Shown one piece after another: positions 46,901 to 58,620 of a DNA stretch of 64,000 nucleotides. The notes under the pieces were generated by a model that saw only the letters and a list, made by a program, of their open reading frames with translations, was not told the DNA's origin and did no database searches. The DNA comes from Agrostemma githago. Lineage: Eukaryota; Streptophyta; Magnoliopsida; Caryophyllales; Caryophyllaceae. A program made the position numbers and the translations under genes. The stretch is taken from positions 34,481,577 through 34,545,576 of the forward strand of contig OY288254.1 of the NCBI GenBank assembly GCA_958450325.1, in the 5' to 3' direction. Each line of letters begins with the position of its first letter. The stretch's first letter is position 1.

Positions 46901-47859
46901 AATACCTTACAACCCAGACAAACAAACCGACAGCAGCAGCGTATAGCAACAGTAGCAGAAATGGAGGATGAAGAGGAAGAAAAAAGAGCAGGAACGGAAA
47001 AAGAAATAGGAAGACGAAGAAGACACGAGACAGAAAAAGAACAAGGAAAAGGGGGAAGTGCGTATGATAGATTGAATCATACGGAGGGGGGTGTTGGCAG
47101 ACAAAAAAATCGAAAATGAAGAAGAAGAGAGGATGAACGTACAAGTAAGGGGAATGAAGCGGTGGGAGAGAAAAAAAAAAGGAAAGGGAGATGTACGTAA
47201 TTAAATCAATGGGGTAAACAAGGGGAAGGGGAAATGTATCAGTTCAACAAAATAAAGTGGGTAAAAATATTAAAATAGTGCGAATTAATTAAATGAACCG
47301 GGCAGTTTACGAATTTTGTAACGATAAGTTGACTGACCATGTATCGAATTAAAATCAAACTAATAAAATAATTGGACCGACTAATCAAAGTAATAAAATA
47401 AATGTTTCTCAAGATATAAATAATAATTCGAGACGAAAATGAAGTTTATAGAAATAAATAATTAGACGATCAAATAGTATTTCCCGATAAATAATAAATT
47501 TTCGATAAAGTAAATTAAATTGATTTCTCGAGAAAAGAAAATAAATATTTTGACGAAACTTAAAATAAATGAGTTTCACGCTATATATATATATATAAAA
47601 TTAAATTATAAATCGTCGAAATAGACTTTCGATAAAATTAAATTAAATGTATAAAATGAAACGAAACATACATAAAAATATGTTTTAAATATAAGAAGAG
47701 TTTCCGAGTCAAATAGAATTTTAGGATTTTAAAACGATTAAATGATAGATTCGTTTTATAATAATTTTAAGAATTACGAGTTAAATCGTAAACAAAATAA
47801 AAATATGAATATAATTTTAAATTAATTTTTATTCATAAAATCAGGGGTGTTACAGTGCA
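43970..47859 (-). mobile_element. Solo LTR D2 with target duplication GTGCA
   Basis: 43975-47854, 3,880 bp, flanked by GTGCA at 43970-43974 and 47855-47859. In minus sense it starts TGTAACACCCCTG and ends GGGGATTACA, and is related to D1. It splits the gag of J. It is longer than D1 largely because of a purine-rich, low-complexity stretch at about 45930-47170. Confidence 0.87.
45930..47170. repeat. Low-complexity purine/CAG-like region in D2
   Basis: On the plus strand dominated by AGCAGC, ACAACA, AACAGC and GAAGAAG trinucleotides. The minus strand therefore shows several overlapping Cys/Leu/Ser-rich open frames that look like translation artefacts. D1 has at the corresponding place (about 20400-20700) a shorter pyrimidine-rich segment without this expansion. 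Confidence 0.75.
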
Positions 47860-48421
47860 GACCAAGGCGATGGCAGCTATCAGGCTAGAAGAAGATTCAG
47901 GCACCAGAAGGGCTACATATGGTTCTGAGCGTGTCTCCAGAAAGGTACCAGCAGAAAAGAGGGGTGAGAGATCGAAGCCCTACACCAGGAGCGTGAGCAA
48001 GGTTTCCGAAGAGAAAGACTGGAAAGACAATCCGGGATTACCACCCAAAGTAAGTAAGTATGAGTTCTCTACCAACATTGATGGGGTGCTCAAAACTCTG
48101 AGGGAGTTAAGACGCAGGGTCAGGTGGCCCGGGAGACAGGAATACACCAATGACCGAAGGGACGCCAGCAAGAGGTGTGATTTCCACGACGACATTGTAC
48201 ACTACACCGATGAGTGTGTCCAGCTCAGGAGAGAGGTTAAGTTCCAATATGATCAAGGGAACCTGCACCACCTCGTATCCGGAAACTCCAGCAGGATAAA
48301 TGTAGTAGAACAAGTATTGCCTTCTCCTCCCCCGCTGTGTACCAGAATTGTTAATGTGATCACAGGAGGATCGGAATTATGCGAACTGACCTACTCAGCA
48401 GCCAAGAGGCATGCTTCTTAG
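47860..48421 (+). pseudogene. gag: Gag of element J, C-terminal part with zinc motif
   Basis: Continues gag after D2. Lys/Arg-rich, with a single CCHC-variant motif CDFHDDIVHYTDEC at 48176-48217 (Cys, His, His, Cys) as found in Tat-lineage Gag, where it binds RNA. Ends at a TAG at 48419-48421; the same frame continues into protease. Confidence 0.85.
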
Positions 48422-48886
48422 ACCAGAGGAGACAGACCATAGCACTCCTGCAGAATCAGTTGCAAGGATCTTCCAGCCGTTACCTTTGACGAAACTGATG
48501 CAGAGTCTACTCCAGAAATGCACCATGACGCATTAATAATCACTCTCTCCATAGGAAATTGCACCGTGAAGAAGATTCTGGTGGACACCGGGAGTTCAGT
48601 CAACCTCATTATGTTGGAAACCCTCTAGAATATGGGGCTTAGCGAGAAGGACCTAACCAGGAAGGCGGTTCCCTTGATAGGTTTCAGTGGTGAAACCAAG
48701 CACTCTCTAGGAGAAATCACCATTTCTACTTATGCTGGGGGAGTGAATAAACAAGTACAGTACTTGGTCATTGATGGACCCTCCACCTACAACGTGTTTC
48801 TAGGAAGGCCTTGGATCCATGAGATGAAGGCAATCACCTCAACCTACCACCATTGCCTGAAGTTCCCTACACCCTGGGGAGTGTAG
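48422..48886 (+). pseudogene. Protease domain of element J
   Basis: Aspartic protease of the retropepsin type that would cleave Gag-Pol. The catalytic motif VDTGSS is at 48581-48598, followed by SVNLI and, further on, the conserved FLGRPWIH segment near 48800. In-frame stops at about 48628 and 48884. Shares the frame of gag. Confidence 0.85.
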
Positions 48887-48893
48887 AAGATCA

Positions 48894-50430
48894 GTGGAGA
48901 TCAGGAGGAGGGGAAAGACTACTATAAGGTGGCTCTCAACAAAACCGCAAGTCCTCCAGCATCTGAAGGGGTACGTAGAGCCACCTCAGGCGGAGTTAGA
49001 TGAAGTCAACCTGGACAAGCAACATCCAGAGCGAAAAGTGTTAATCGGATCAGAGTGCACAGGTAATATCCGCCAAAACCTCATTGATATATTAAAAACT
49101 AACATGGATTGTTTTGCTTGGTCGCATGATGATATGGTAGTTATAGATCCGAGCGTTATCACCCACAGGCTAAGCGTGGATCCAAGCTACAAACTAGTCC
49201 AGCAGAAGAGAAGGAAGTTTGCCCCAGAAAGAAATAAAGCTATAAATCAGGAGGTAGACAACCTGCTGGATGCTGGAAAAATCAGAGAGGTGAAGTATCC
49301 AGAGTGGCTGACTAATGTGGTGGTGGTCCCAAAGAAAAATGGCAAGTGGAGGGTATACGTTGACTTTACCGACCTGAACAAGGCATGCCCAAAAGATCCA
49401 TTCCCTTTGCCACACATAGATGCCATGTTGGATGCTACGGCAGGCCGCGAGATGTTAACCTTTTTTTATGCATGGAGTGGATACAACCAGATCAAGATGC
49501 ATCCAGCAGACCAGGAGAGGATAGCCTTTAGGTCTGAGAGAGGTATATATTGTTACAACGTAATGCCTTTTGGTTTGAAGAATGTAGGGTCCACCTATCA
49601 GAGACTAGTCAGTAAGATGTTCAAGAGGCAAATTGGGGACACGATGGAGGTATATATTGACGACATGGTCGTCCAGCCAAAGCAAGCTTCACAACATATG
49701 ACGCACTTGGAAGACACTTTCAACACCTTGAGAGAGTACAAGATGAAGTTAAATCCTTCAAAGTGCACGTTTGGAGTGTCGTGTGGGAAGTTTCTGGGGT
49801 ACATGGTCACCCAGAGGGGAATCGAAGCTAGCACGGAGCAGATCAAAGCCATCCTCCAGCTGGAATCCCCGCAGAAACCTAAGGACGTCCAACGCTTGAC
49901 TGGGAGAATCGGTGCTTTGAACAGATTCATATCCAGGTCCTCAGATAGGTGCAGATTGTTCAATGATATACTGAAGAAGGCCCAGAGATTTGATTGGACA
50001 TCAGAGCACGAGAAAGCGTTCAGCGAGCTGAAACACTACCTCAGCACTCCACCTCTGCTGTCAAAACCAGAACCTGGAGAACAACTCCTCCTGTACCTAT
50101 CAGTAACCGAGGTAGCAATTAGTGCGATCTTAGTTCGAGAGCAAGAGGGAGCGCAACACCCAGTATATTATGTCAGTAAGTCTCTGCTTCCTGCAGAGAC
50201 CAGGAACACTTCCCTTGAAAAACTCGTACTTGCACTTGTTACGGCATCCTATAAATTGCGACCTTATTTTGAATCGCATGCTATTTCTGTAATAACGAAT
50301 TATCCACTAAAAACTATTATGAGAAAACCTGAGTTGTTAGGAAGAATGGCCAAGTGGTCCATACACTTGAGCGGCTTCGACCTGAAATTTGTCCCCAGAA
50401 CTGCGATAAAGTCCCCGGCATTACATATTT
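48894..50430 (+). pseudogene. Reverse transcriptase and RNase H of element J
   Basis: The longest open frame in the window; the true coding sequence enters by a frame change near 48965. RT motifs in order: KKNGKWRVYVDF, DPFPLPHID, AWSGYNQIKMH, MPFGLKNV and YIDD at 49653-49664 (catalytic Asp pair intact), then SKCTFGV and KFLGYMVTQRGIE. The attached RNase H follows (LLLYLSVTEVAISAILV, ESHAISVITNYPLKTI), with its usual first Asp in the position of YLSV apparently replaced by Ser and the TD.. motif reading TNY. Copies element RNA into DNA in virus-like particles. The frame is lost near 50425. Confidence 0.92.
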
Positions 50431-50900
50431 CATATCCGACTTCAGCCCAACAATGCAAACCCAGGCGGAGAAAGATATCCTCCTCCTTGAGGAGGACAAA
50501 GGCGAACAGGTGTGGAACGTAAATGTACATGGCGCCTCCAACATGCGAGGATCTGGAGCAGGATTGGTTCTTAAGTCTCCTCAGGGGGATCTCATAGTCC
50601 AAGCAGTACGGTGCGAGTTCCGAACAAGAAACAACGAGGCAGAATATGAAGCTCTAATCCTAGGTCTCCAGCTTGCATTAGACCTCAAAATCAAGCGCCT
50701 GGAGGCATATGAATGGTTCGTATGCAGCAAAGGACTCCAAGATGATGGCTTAACTTGAAGTGGCAAAAGAACTCTCCCTTAGGTTCCTAACCTTCTCAAT
50801 CAACCAAGTCCCTAGGGACCAGAACGTGGAAGCAGACGCCCTAGCCACCCCGGGGGCAACCTTCAAACAAGGCGTAGTTTCTACCATACCCATTGTCCAT
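50430..50900 (+). pseudogene. Archaeal-type RNase H of element J
   Basis: Second RNase H domain. Motifs: VHGASNMRGSGAGLVL (the first acidic residue of the usual DGASN reads His), RNNEAEYEALILGL with the conserved Glu, then a damaged DSxL motif (AYEWFVCSKGLQD) and, in another frame from 50760, QVPRDQNVEADALA with its Asp. Loss of acidic residues suggests it is inactive. Its presence assigns J to the Tat lineage. Confidence 0.82.
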
Positions 50901-52273
50901 GTACTGGAGCCAGCCGTTCAGATAGGCACACAGGAACACCAAATGCTGGGGGAGGAGGGAAATTCGCCAGACCAGGGGTTGCAGTGGCTGCAGGAAGCAG
51001 GAGTCTGCAGCATCTTAGCAGAACAAGAAGGAATCCCAGACTGGAGAAAACCATACCAGGAATGGCTGCAAAATGACATTTTGCCAGCAGATAGGAAAGA
51101 AGCCAGGAGCTTTAGAATGAAGGCATCTAGGTACACCTTCATTGATGATGTTATGTTCAAACGATCGACTGCTGGACCATACCTGAGGTGCCTAGGTCAC
51201 GAGGAGGCAGAAGTTGTTATGCATGACCTCCACAATGGAGAATGTGGAAATCATGCAGGGGGCAAGAGTCTATCCAACAAGGCACTCCGCCAGGGTTACT
51301 ACTGGCCGACAATGCGCAAGGATGCCAGGGAATATGTTAAGAAGTGTGACGCCTGCCAGAGACATCACCGGTCAGCCACAAGCCAGCAGAACCAATGCAC
51401 CCAATAATTTCTCCCTGGCCCTTCATGAAGTGGGGGATGGATATTGTTGGCAAGTTACCAAGAGCCCTAGGAAACAAAGTTTTTATACTGGCCATGGCTG
51501 ATTACTTCTCCAAGTGGATAGAAGCAGAAGCATTCCCTCAGGTGACTGAGAAGCAGGTGATATCCTTTACTAAACGCAACATTATCTGCAGGTTTGGCAT
51601 TCCTTCAGAAATTATCTGCGACAATGAATCCCAGTTTATTGGCAACAAGATGAAAGCCTATTGCGCCAGGTGGAATATTACATTAAGCAAGTCTGCCCCC
51701 AGAAATCCTCAGTCTAATGGACAGGCGGAATCTAGTAACAAAATTGTGATAGACAACCTGAAGAGGAGACTGGAGGAAGCAGGATGTAGATGGGCAGAAG
51801 AACTCCCCTTGGTGCTATAATCTGACAGAACCACACCTAAAGTGGCTACTGGACAGACACCTTTCAGCTTGGTCTTTGGTGCTGAGGCAGTTATTCCCTC
51901 AGAAGTGAGAGTGCCCACCCATAGACACAGATGCATAACCGAAGACAGGAACCAGGTGGAGATGGCAAGCAGCCTGGATACTATAGATGAGCTCAGGACC
52001 GATGCTCAAATAAGGATGGCCTCCTACAGACAGACAGTCGCCAGAAGTTACAACAAGAATGTCAAAGTCAGAGTCCTGCAGGAGGGAGACCTAGTTCTCA
52101 GGAAAGTCTTCCAGAACACCAAAAACCAGCGGGCAGGGAAGTTCGCCTACAATGGGGAACGACCCTACCAAATAGAAGTATTTGGGAACGGAGCCTACCG
52201 ACTTATGACCACGGAGGGGAAAATCAACCAAAAGCCATGGAACATCATACACCTAAAGAAATATTTCTTCTAA
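50901..52273 (+). pseudogene. Integrase of element J
   Basis: H2C2 zinc domain at about 51210-51370 (HDLHNGECGNHAGG, CDACQRH), frame change near 51400, then the core: WGMDIVG, IICDNESQF and GQAESSNK give an intact D,D,E triad. An in-frame TAA at 51818-51820 interrupts it; the frame then continues with TPFSLVFGAEAVIP and the C-terminal GDLVLRKV and a normal end at 52273 (HLKKYFF). It is a different subgroup from the integrases of I and H. Confidence 0.9.
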
Positions 52274-53179
52274 ATGGACCACAGCCGCCAGCAATTTGGG
52301 CCACGGCCGCTAGAAACATGGCATCTATTCTGCCAGGTGCACCTCCACCAGAACCCAGGTTTCATCTTATCAAACCTTACAAACATGTATTTAAACTTTC
52401 CTTTTGTCCCTATATCTGTTTTGCTTTCTTTTCGCAAAATTTAAAAATCAAGTGTTTCATCCTCAGATATGCCTTTAAGAGTTTGACCCTCTTCTTTCAT
52501 GTCATCAAAATTTGATTTTCTTTTGCAGCAAAGTTTGATTTTTTGCATATGTCATCAAAATTTGATCTTCTTGTGCATCAAAGTTTAATTTTCTTTTCAT
52601 ACGTCTTCGAAATTTAATTTTCTTATCACATGTCTTCAAAATTGGATTTTCTTCCTTCACATATTTTCAAAAGTTTGATTTCCTCCCGCACATACCTTCA
52701 AACATTGCATCTTTACCATCTTTCGTCAGCTTTTTTCAAACTAAATTGGTGACTAATCTGGTGGAGTGTACAATCTCTGCAGAGGCGTGTGTCTTGTGAC
52801 TAAGTGCCTACAACCGGGACATTACAGTCTCCTGCGCCACATAGCACCCACGCAAAGCGTGGCACCTCTGACTGAGTGGGCGAACAAAACCCCAGGCCAC
52901 CACTATATCAAAGGTCGACCATACAAACATAAGGCATGCATACAACAGAAGGTAGTAAGACAAAACTACAACAAACGAGTACAATCAAAAGCAAACACTT
53001 ACGATCGAAAGCAAACGATTACGGTCAACAGTTAAAAACAAAACACCACAAGTATTCAGATAAAAACTTTTACCCCATGGGCAAAAGTAAAGAGAATTCA
53101 AGTACGAGATTTGAAAACTAAAGTGTTTTTGTGCTACACATGGCAACAAACAGGTTCAAAGGATAACGAGAAAGGAGGT
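52274..53179 (+). other. 3' non-coding region of element J
   Basis: No gene. It contains an imperfect tandem array of CATCAAAATTTGATTTTCTT-like units (about 52500-52710) and a perfect hairpin CCACGC-AAA-GCGTGG at 52848-52862. A-rich sequence with ACGATCGAAAGC repeats follows (52970-53035). Confidence 0.65.
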
Positions 53180-53777
53180 TCACACAGCAGCTCTTTCTGG
53201 AGATAGGGAGGTGAGAGGTTCCAAGGCAGCAGGAGTAACAACATGTTCCTGATCAGCTCCACCAGCCTTCTCAACTCTCTGATCTGGGAGGGGGAAAGCA
53301 ACTGACTCACCCACGACTTCCCCCTCTTCGTCAGCAAGAATATCCAAGTCAGGCGCCACAGGAAACTGCTCCGCAAGTTCTTCTTTCTCAGCTGATAAAT
53401 TCAAAGATTCATGTTCTCCCTTCGAGTAGGCCTCTATCATCTCCACTCGAGTTTGCAGAGACGCCCAACTGAGAGCATCCATCAAGATTCGCTTCAACTT
53501 AGTGTTCTTCTCCTTTAGAGAAGAATTGGCTTCCTGAATCCAAGATAGTTCGCCAACCACAACCTCACGACGACTCTTCTCCTCCGTCAGCAACTTCCCG
53601 ACCTACTCTAGCTCCCCCTCCAAATTAGAAACCTCCTCCTTGGCTCCGTCAACCGTGCTCCGCAAACCGTCCCTTTGATCCCTAGAGAAGTCCACCTCGT
53701 TTGCCAGCCGGGGCACGACATTGCGCAGATATATACCCAATTGCAAGACGTAGGCAAGATCTCAGCATATCAGGGAA
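53180..53777 (-). CDS. Antisense coiled-coil ORF in element J
   Basis: Minus-strand frame opposite to pol. The uninterrupted part (53593-53180, about 138 codons) is rich in Glu, Lys, Leu and Arg with heptad-like spacing (SWIQEANSSLKEKNTKLKRI) and an acidic C-terminal half (ILADEEGEVVGE). The same frame extends upstream to the C2 insertion through one TAG near 53600 and one TGA near 53762, with further coiled-coil-like residues (EVDFSRDQRDGLR, AKEEVSNLEGELE). This fits the antisense additional ORFs reported in Tat-lineage elements. The N-terminus is cut off by C2. Function unknown. Confidence 0.6.
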
Positions 53778-53778
53778 C

Positions 53779-56322
53779 TGTGGACATGACATAGGTCCAC
53801 CCCGATGCGGCCACGCGCGGGTTTGGGGAGGCGAATGAATCATATGAGAATGGATCGAATTGAAATTTAAATCGAAGTGGAGTCGCCACCAAACTTTGTG
53901 GGAGTTCGGGCCCATTCGAACACATTCTATGTCGTAGTGGGCCGTATACAAAATACGGCCCATTTCCGATGTCAGAGTTTATTGGGCTCGTCCCTTTGCA
54001 TTGCGATACTGATACCGTCACTACCGGTTATCGTGTATTGAATGACTCTCGTGCCCCAACGGTTTCGGACATCCGGAAATCGAGGTTCTGAGTAAGGGGT
54101 GAGGGTACGTGTTGAGAAGCCCACTAAGGACACCCAACCCCGCCCGCACATTATCGGCCCCTACTAGGATATCGAAAGACTTTCTAATACGCGTGTTAGT
54201 AGTTCGGTGAAAATGCTTATGCAAACGTTGTTTTCCCTAAGCATCCGAGAAATTGAAAGGGTTTCTATGTCGATTTAATGCAACAAATTCGAACGTCGAA
54301 GTTGAATTTAGCATGTGGGTTCATTTTAGTACAATAAAATAAACAAGGTAAATCGACAAGAGAACAAACGGTTAGTAACGATATAACGATAATAACGGTT
54401 CGCAAAGATGTAGAATGAAATGGAATGATGCATGGTTTTGAGAAGTGATATTTCACGTGATTGATTCGACACATGTTGACCTAAGTCATAAAAAAGTGTG
54501 TTACCGAAACTAGAAAACGGTGTAGGACTCACGGTTTTAACGTGATAAAGGGCCACTCGACCGAGTCATTGAAGGACTCGACCGAGTAGACCTCTGAAAA
54601 CGCTTTTGTCCCGTATTTTAGACCCTACTCGATCGAGTTACTGGCGGACTCGACCGAGTACGTTGCCACTCGACCGAGTCACTTTAAGACTCGACCGAGT
54701 GGAGGTCGAAAAAGCATTATGTTTCGATTTTTGGGGTGCCACTCGACCGAGTGGCCCCTGTACGAACTAGGGTTCGCTTGCAATTTTTTTATCGATTTCG
54801 AAATTGCTTTTTGATTTTGATAATTTTGATGAGTTTATTGAATCGGGAATCAATATTGTGGAATTTATACTCGAAACTTAACTTCGATACTCATCATATC
54901 CCATATTCGATTATTGAATCGATATGGAATACTAGAGTGAAAACCTAAAAAAATGCTTTAAGTCGTTTTAAGTTAACTAGCACGATATGAATAGATTTCC
55001 TCCGCATTTAATAGTGTTGCAATTCTAACGAATTGTATGACAATTATTTTAGCATCAACGAAAATCGCGTTAGTTAATTTATTTGACTAGATCGTTAGAT
55101 TCAACATCCAATTACGGAATTAGTATCGAACCTAATAGATCGATGCTTGAATTAAAAGACTTGATTCCCTCGGCATCCCGACATCGTAATAAATCCCTAA
55201 GGATTATGTGATGTTGGATCCGCTTCAACGGGTTTCGACCCTTATAAAAAAATATGTTTCGAAAATAGATTTTAGAAAATCGATGAAATATGCGATTGAA
55301 TGCGAAAGAAATAAATATTATTGTTTAAGTTGACTTGTTTCAATAATCAAATGCTAGGGGTGTCGGGATAAGCGACCGGCAACGCTGGGTGCAATACCCC
55401 TTTTATATTCGGGTTTTCTTATTCCGACATCCCTCACACTCGACACAAATTTAGAAGTATTTTAATGTCTTTTAATACCAGTGATTATTAATGATATTAT
55501 GACGCGATAATAATAAAAAATAAAAAATAAACAAAAACGACGACATAGACGACGACATAGACGACGTGCGACGCGAGTAGAAGGAGAAATGAGAAGAGAA
55601 GAGCGGGTATTCGCACCCTCAACCTAGATGTTCTTTTTCTCGGACGGGACTCGTAGTTGTGGCTAGCACGGGAGTAATCGAGATGTAGGCTAATTTGTGG
55701 TGGTTTAGGGTTTGTCTCCTAAGCTAGGGTTAGGGTTTGCAAGTGTAGTATTAGGGTTTGAAAGGATGGGAAAAGTTTTTTTGAAGTGTGTGCATGGAGG
55801 GGTTTATATAGGCTTTGCTAGGTACTTCCGGCTAGGGTTACTCGACCGAGTAGCCCCTTGACTCGGTCGAGTGGCCCAATGCGCGTGCAGCCGGGCTTGA
55901 ATGAGGGCTCACTCGATCGAGTGGGCTGAGCACTCGATCGAGTGGCTCAGTTGGGTCGCGCGGGTCCATTGTTTTGGACCCCGAGATGGGTTTTGCATTT
56001 GGGCTGAGTTTTTTGATGTTTATGTGGCTGTTTTTATGTGTCTCGGAAATGACTTTGGCCGGGGTTGACCCAATCGTTAAAAGTCGGTTTTATTTCCGGT
56101 GTCGGTTTTGGTCCAAATTAATCTTATTTGAGTGGAAACGACCCACTGGGCCTGAATTTGAGATCGATTTTGTGAGATTTGTGCTCCGTAAGTGCTTAAG
56201 CCAACAACTAATGGTTTTGAGCCCATATCCGAGCGCGTAGAAACACGTTAGCGTCCGATCATCATCGGGTGTTTTTTGGAAATTGCCATAGACACCTGGC
56301 GGTCAAAATGCAGGTGTCTACA
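53779..56322 (-). repeat. 3' LTR of C2
   Basis: TGTGGACATGACATAGG at 53779 to GGTGTCTACA at 56322, 2,544 bp. TATATAAA (minus sense) at 55803-55810, four palindromes upstream of it (55840-55945), and a cluster of about eight in the transcribed part (54553-54760). Terminal arms TAGACACC/GGTGTCTA at 56289-56296 and 56313-56320. The solo LTR at 4301-7041 is a relative. Confidence 0.9.
55803..55945 (-). promoter_or_regulatory. C2 LTR promoter: TATA and palindromes
   Basis: ACTCGACCGAGT (about 55840), ACTCGGTCGAGT (55861-55872), CACTCGATCGAGTG (about 55910 and 55931) lie 30-135 bp upstream of the minus-sense TATATAAA. The arrangement mirrors 4685-4827. Confidence 0.55.
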
Positions 56323-58620
56323 GAGCCCCCACTCTGACTGAGGCTTGGACAAGGCGAAAGTCAGAGTAGCTACCAGGCCAATCGAGGATTGAGACCTGGC
56401 AAACTTCCGGTCGGGTCGTTTATAGTCCACTAGACTTGCGTGAAGGGATCGCCAGCCATAAGACAGAAATCATACCTGAGCTGATGATAATACCTCCGTG
56501 GGGAACTTGGACTTGTCGTGTAAGTCCTGGGTGCGCCTATATGTGGGCCCATCCCGTGAAAATTCCGGGGAAAATGCCGCCTTGGGCTATTTGCTGCGGA
56601 ATTGGACTTGTCGTATAAGTCTCGGGTGTGCCTGTATATGGGCCCATCCCGTGTTGATTCGAGAGAAGATGCCGTCTTGGACTTTCTGCTGGGGAGATAT
56701 GTGAGCTGCACCGTCTTGGCTCGTACCTGTATAAGTTACACAAAATTTTGCGTGCAACACGTAGGTAAAACACATATGACTCGCGCTGGGGAATAAAAAT
56801 GATTTTTGCTTAGTTTTGAAATCGAAGTCCTCAAAGCAACTCACATGCTAGGAAATAGGGTTTCAAAACTTAAACGGGTAGAAATGAAATTTGCAAATTA
56901 AATAGACCGAAATTTGACCTTGTCGAAAATGATTTTCTCAAATGGCTAAGTTTTGCAAATTTTAAAATGAGAATTTGAAGAGAGAGGTATACTGACAGAC
57001 TCGACTCTGGACGTGACCGGACGAGTTGACAGACACGACTAAACTCTCGAGGGGTTAGACCATGACTCGGTAGGGGGGTGGGCCACCTAACAAGACTCTT
57101 AAGTTGCGCTATTTCGTAGCCTAGGCGAGTGGCATGCAACATGGTCGAATCCTCGGAATGAGAAGGATGTGCTATGGGGGGATTGTAATAGTCTGTAATG
57201 AGACTGTTGTAGTCTAGTGCTCTCCTGGATTTTTGATTTTAGGGTACATTTCCAAAGTGGGTATTGCCTCAAGTCCTGACAGATTCTTGTCTACGACTGA
57301 GCCGAGTAGTAGGACACACTACAGAAAGGAGGCTAGATTTTTTTTTAAAATTTATCTGGATTTTGTGAGTGGATGGAGGTTTTCTGCCTAAAAGAAACCC
57401 CCAGGACGACAAAGCGAGCTTCTGAGAACACGACGGTGTCGTGACCGGAATGACGACGCTTTTTGAATGTGTGTCGATGTGGGTGGTTGTGCCTCTGTTG
57501 AAAGGCTGCCTACGTATTCACGTGTAGTGAAATCAAACCAAGCCGTAGTTCAGTGGATTGAAAGATATATTATGGTGCCTAGTCTAATAGGACTTTGTGT
57601 GTAACCAGCCATAATGGTGCAGGCTAGGTGCATTCACAATGATGTCTTGATCAAAGGGCTAGAATGGTTAGTATCCTGTGACTGTGCGCGTTCTCCGGGG
57701 TAGCCCCTAGAGGTGGTGAGAACTATTTGGGCATGTTCTATGCCGACCGCAGGTTGAGTTCCCGTGTTTGGGGTTGGTAACTGGTTTGGATATTTTTGGA
57801 ATGGTGGAGCTAGGTCGCAAGTGGCTTTGATGATTCGAAAGCTGGAGCTCGATTTTGTGGAGCTAAGGTTTCGAGGGTAAGGTATTGCAATGTGGTAGAA
57901 AAAGGGGGAAGTCAAGTAAAAATGACTCGGACTTCGATTGGGCAGGTTTGATAGTGCGGGATCTGATTTCCATGTCTGGCCCTAATGGTTAGGGTGTACC
58001 CTATGGAGTTTGAATTCTCAAAATTTCAGGCTGTCTCTTAGCCTAGGTCTCGAGAAGGTCTTGAGGGTTGCAATGTGGGAAGGTTAAATGTGGTGTTAGC
58101 TGACCAGCTTGATTATCTCTCCCTTGATGGTATGAATTTTGACCGTACCCTGGTCGTGGGACTTTCATTTGAATTGACCGTTGATCATGCTCATGGGCTT
58201 TTGGAAGTTCTTTTTTATCATGGCCAGCTCTTTTGTTTTGGGCCTTTTGCTTTTTCTTGGACCCTTTTTTTTGTCCATTATTTTTTTTTCGGTTGGTCAG
58301 ACTAACACCTAAGGTAGGGATCAGTCGATCTTATTGGAGGGGTGTTATTGTGGGAAATGGGCTTGCCTTCAGTCTTGAACCCAAACTAGGAGACTACCTA
58401 GATTCGTCATAGGATTCGATACCGCTCCTGCTAAGGGTAATTTTGTGGCTTTCTATGTCAGACATGGAATAGGTAAAGGAAAACACGGGTCTCAATTTCC
58501 TGCAGTCATTATAGATGTGCCTATAATAGTCACGTGCATGTGCTCACAGTGTATGACGGTGTTCATCATGTTCTCGGAAACACATACGGAAAGTATATAT
58601 GAGAAATAGAAAGGCTGATT
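56323..58620 (-). other. 3' interior of C2, non-coding
   Basis: Aligns with 33445-35870 of C1. Holds the purine tract and stem ACTCTGACT (56331-56339) / AGTCAGAGT (56359-56367), a partial duplication near 56510-56690 (two copies of the segment around GTGGGCCCATCCCGTG / ATGGGCCCATCCCGTG), and the CTACGTATTCACG motif at about 57509. No gene. Confidence 0.7.

Larger units (their letters stand above)
41479..53778 (+). mobile_element. Element J: Tat-type Ty3/gypsy retrotransposon, decayed
   Basis: 5' LTR part (41479-42298), primer site, gag, protease, RT, RNase H, archaeal-type RNase H, integrase, a repeat-rich 3' region and an antisense ORF, all recognisable but broken by stops and frameshifts. 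The dual RNase H places it in the Tat lineage. Interrupted by solo LTR D2 in gag and by C2 at 53779; the 3' LTR lies beyond the window. Confidence 0.9.

Noticed and set aside
45911..47144. Several minus-strand open frames rich in Cys, Leu, Ser and Phe inside D2
   Set aside because: They overlap each other in different frames and mirror the trinucleotide low-complexity sequence; D1 has no counterpart.
49598..49963. Minus-strand open frame across the RT of J
   Set aside because: Shadow of the RT coding frame with no domain of its own.
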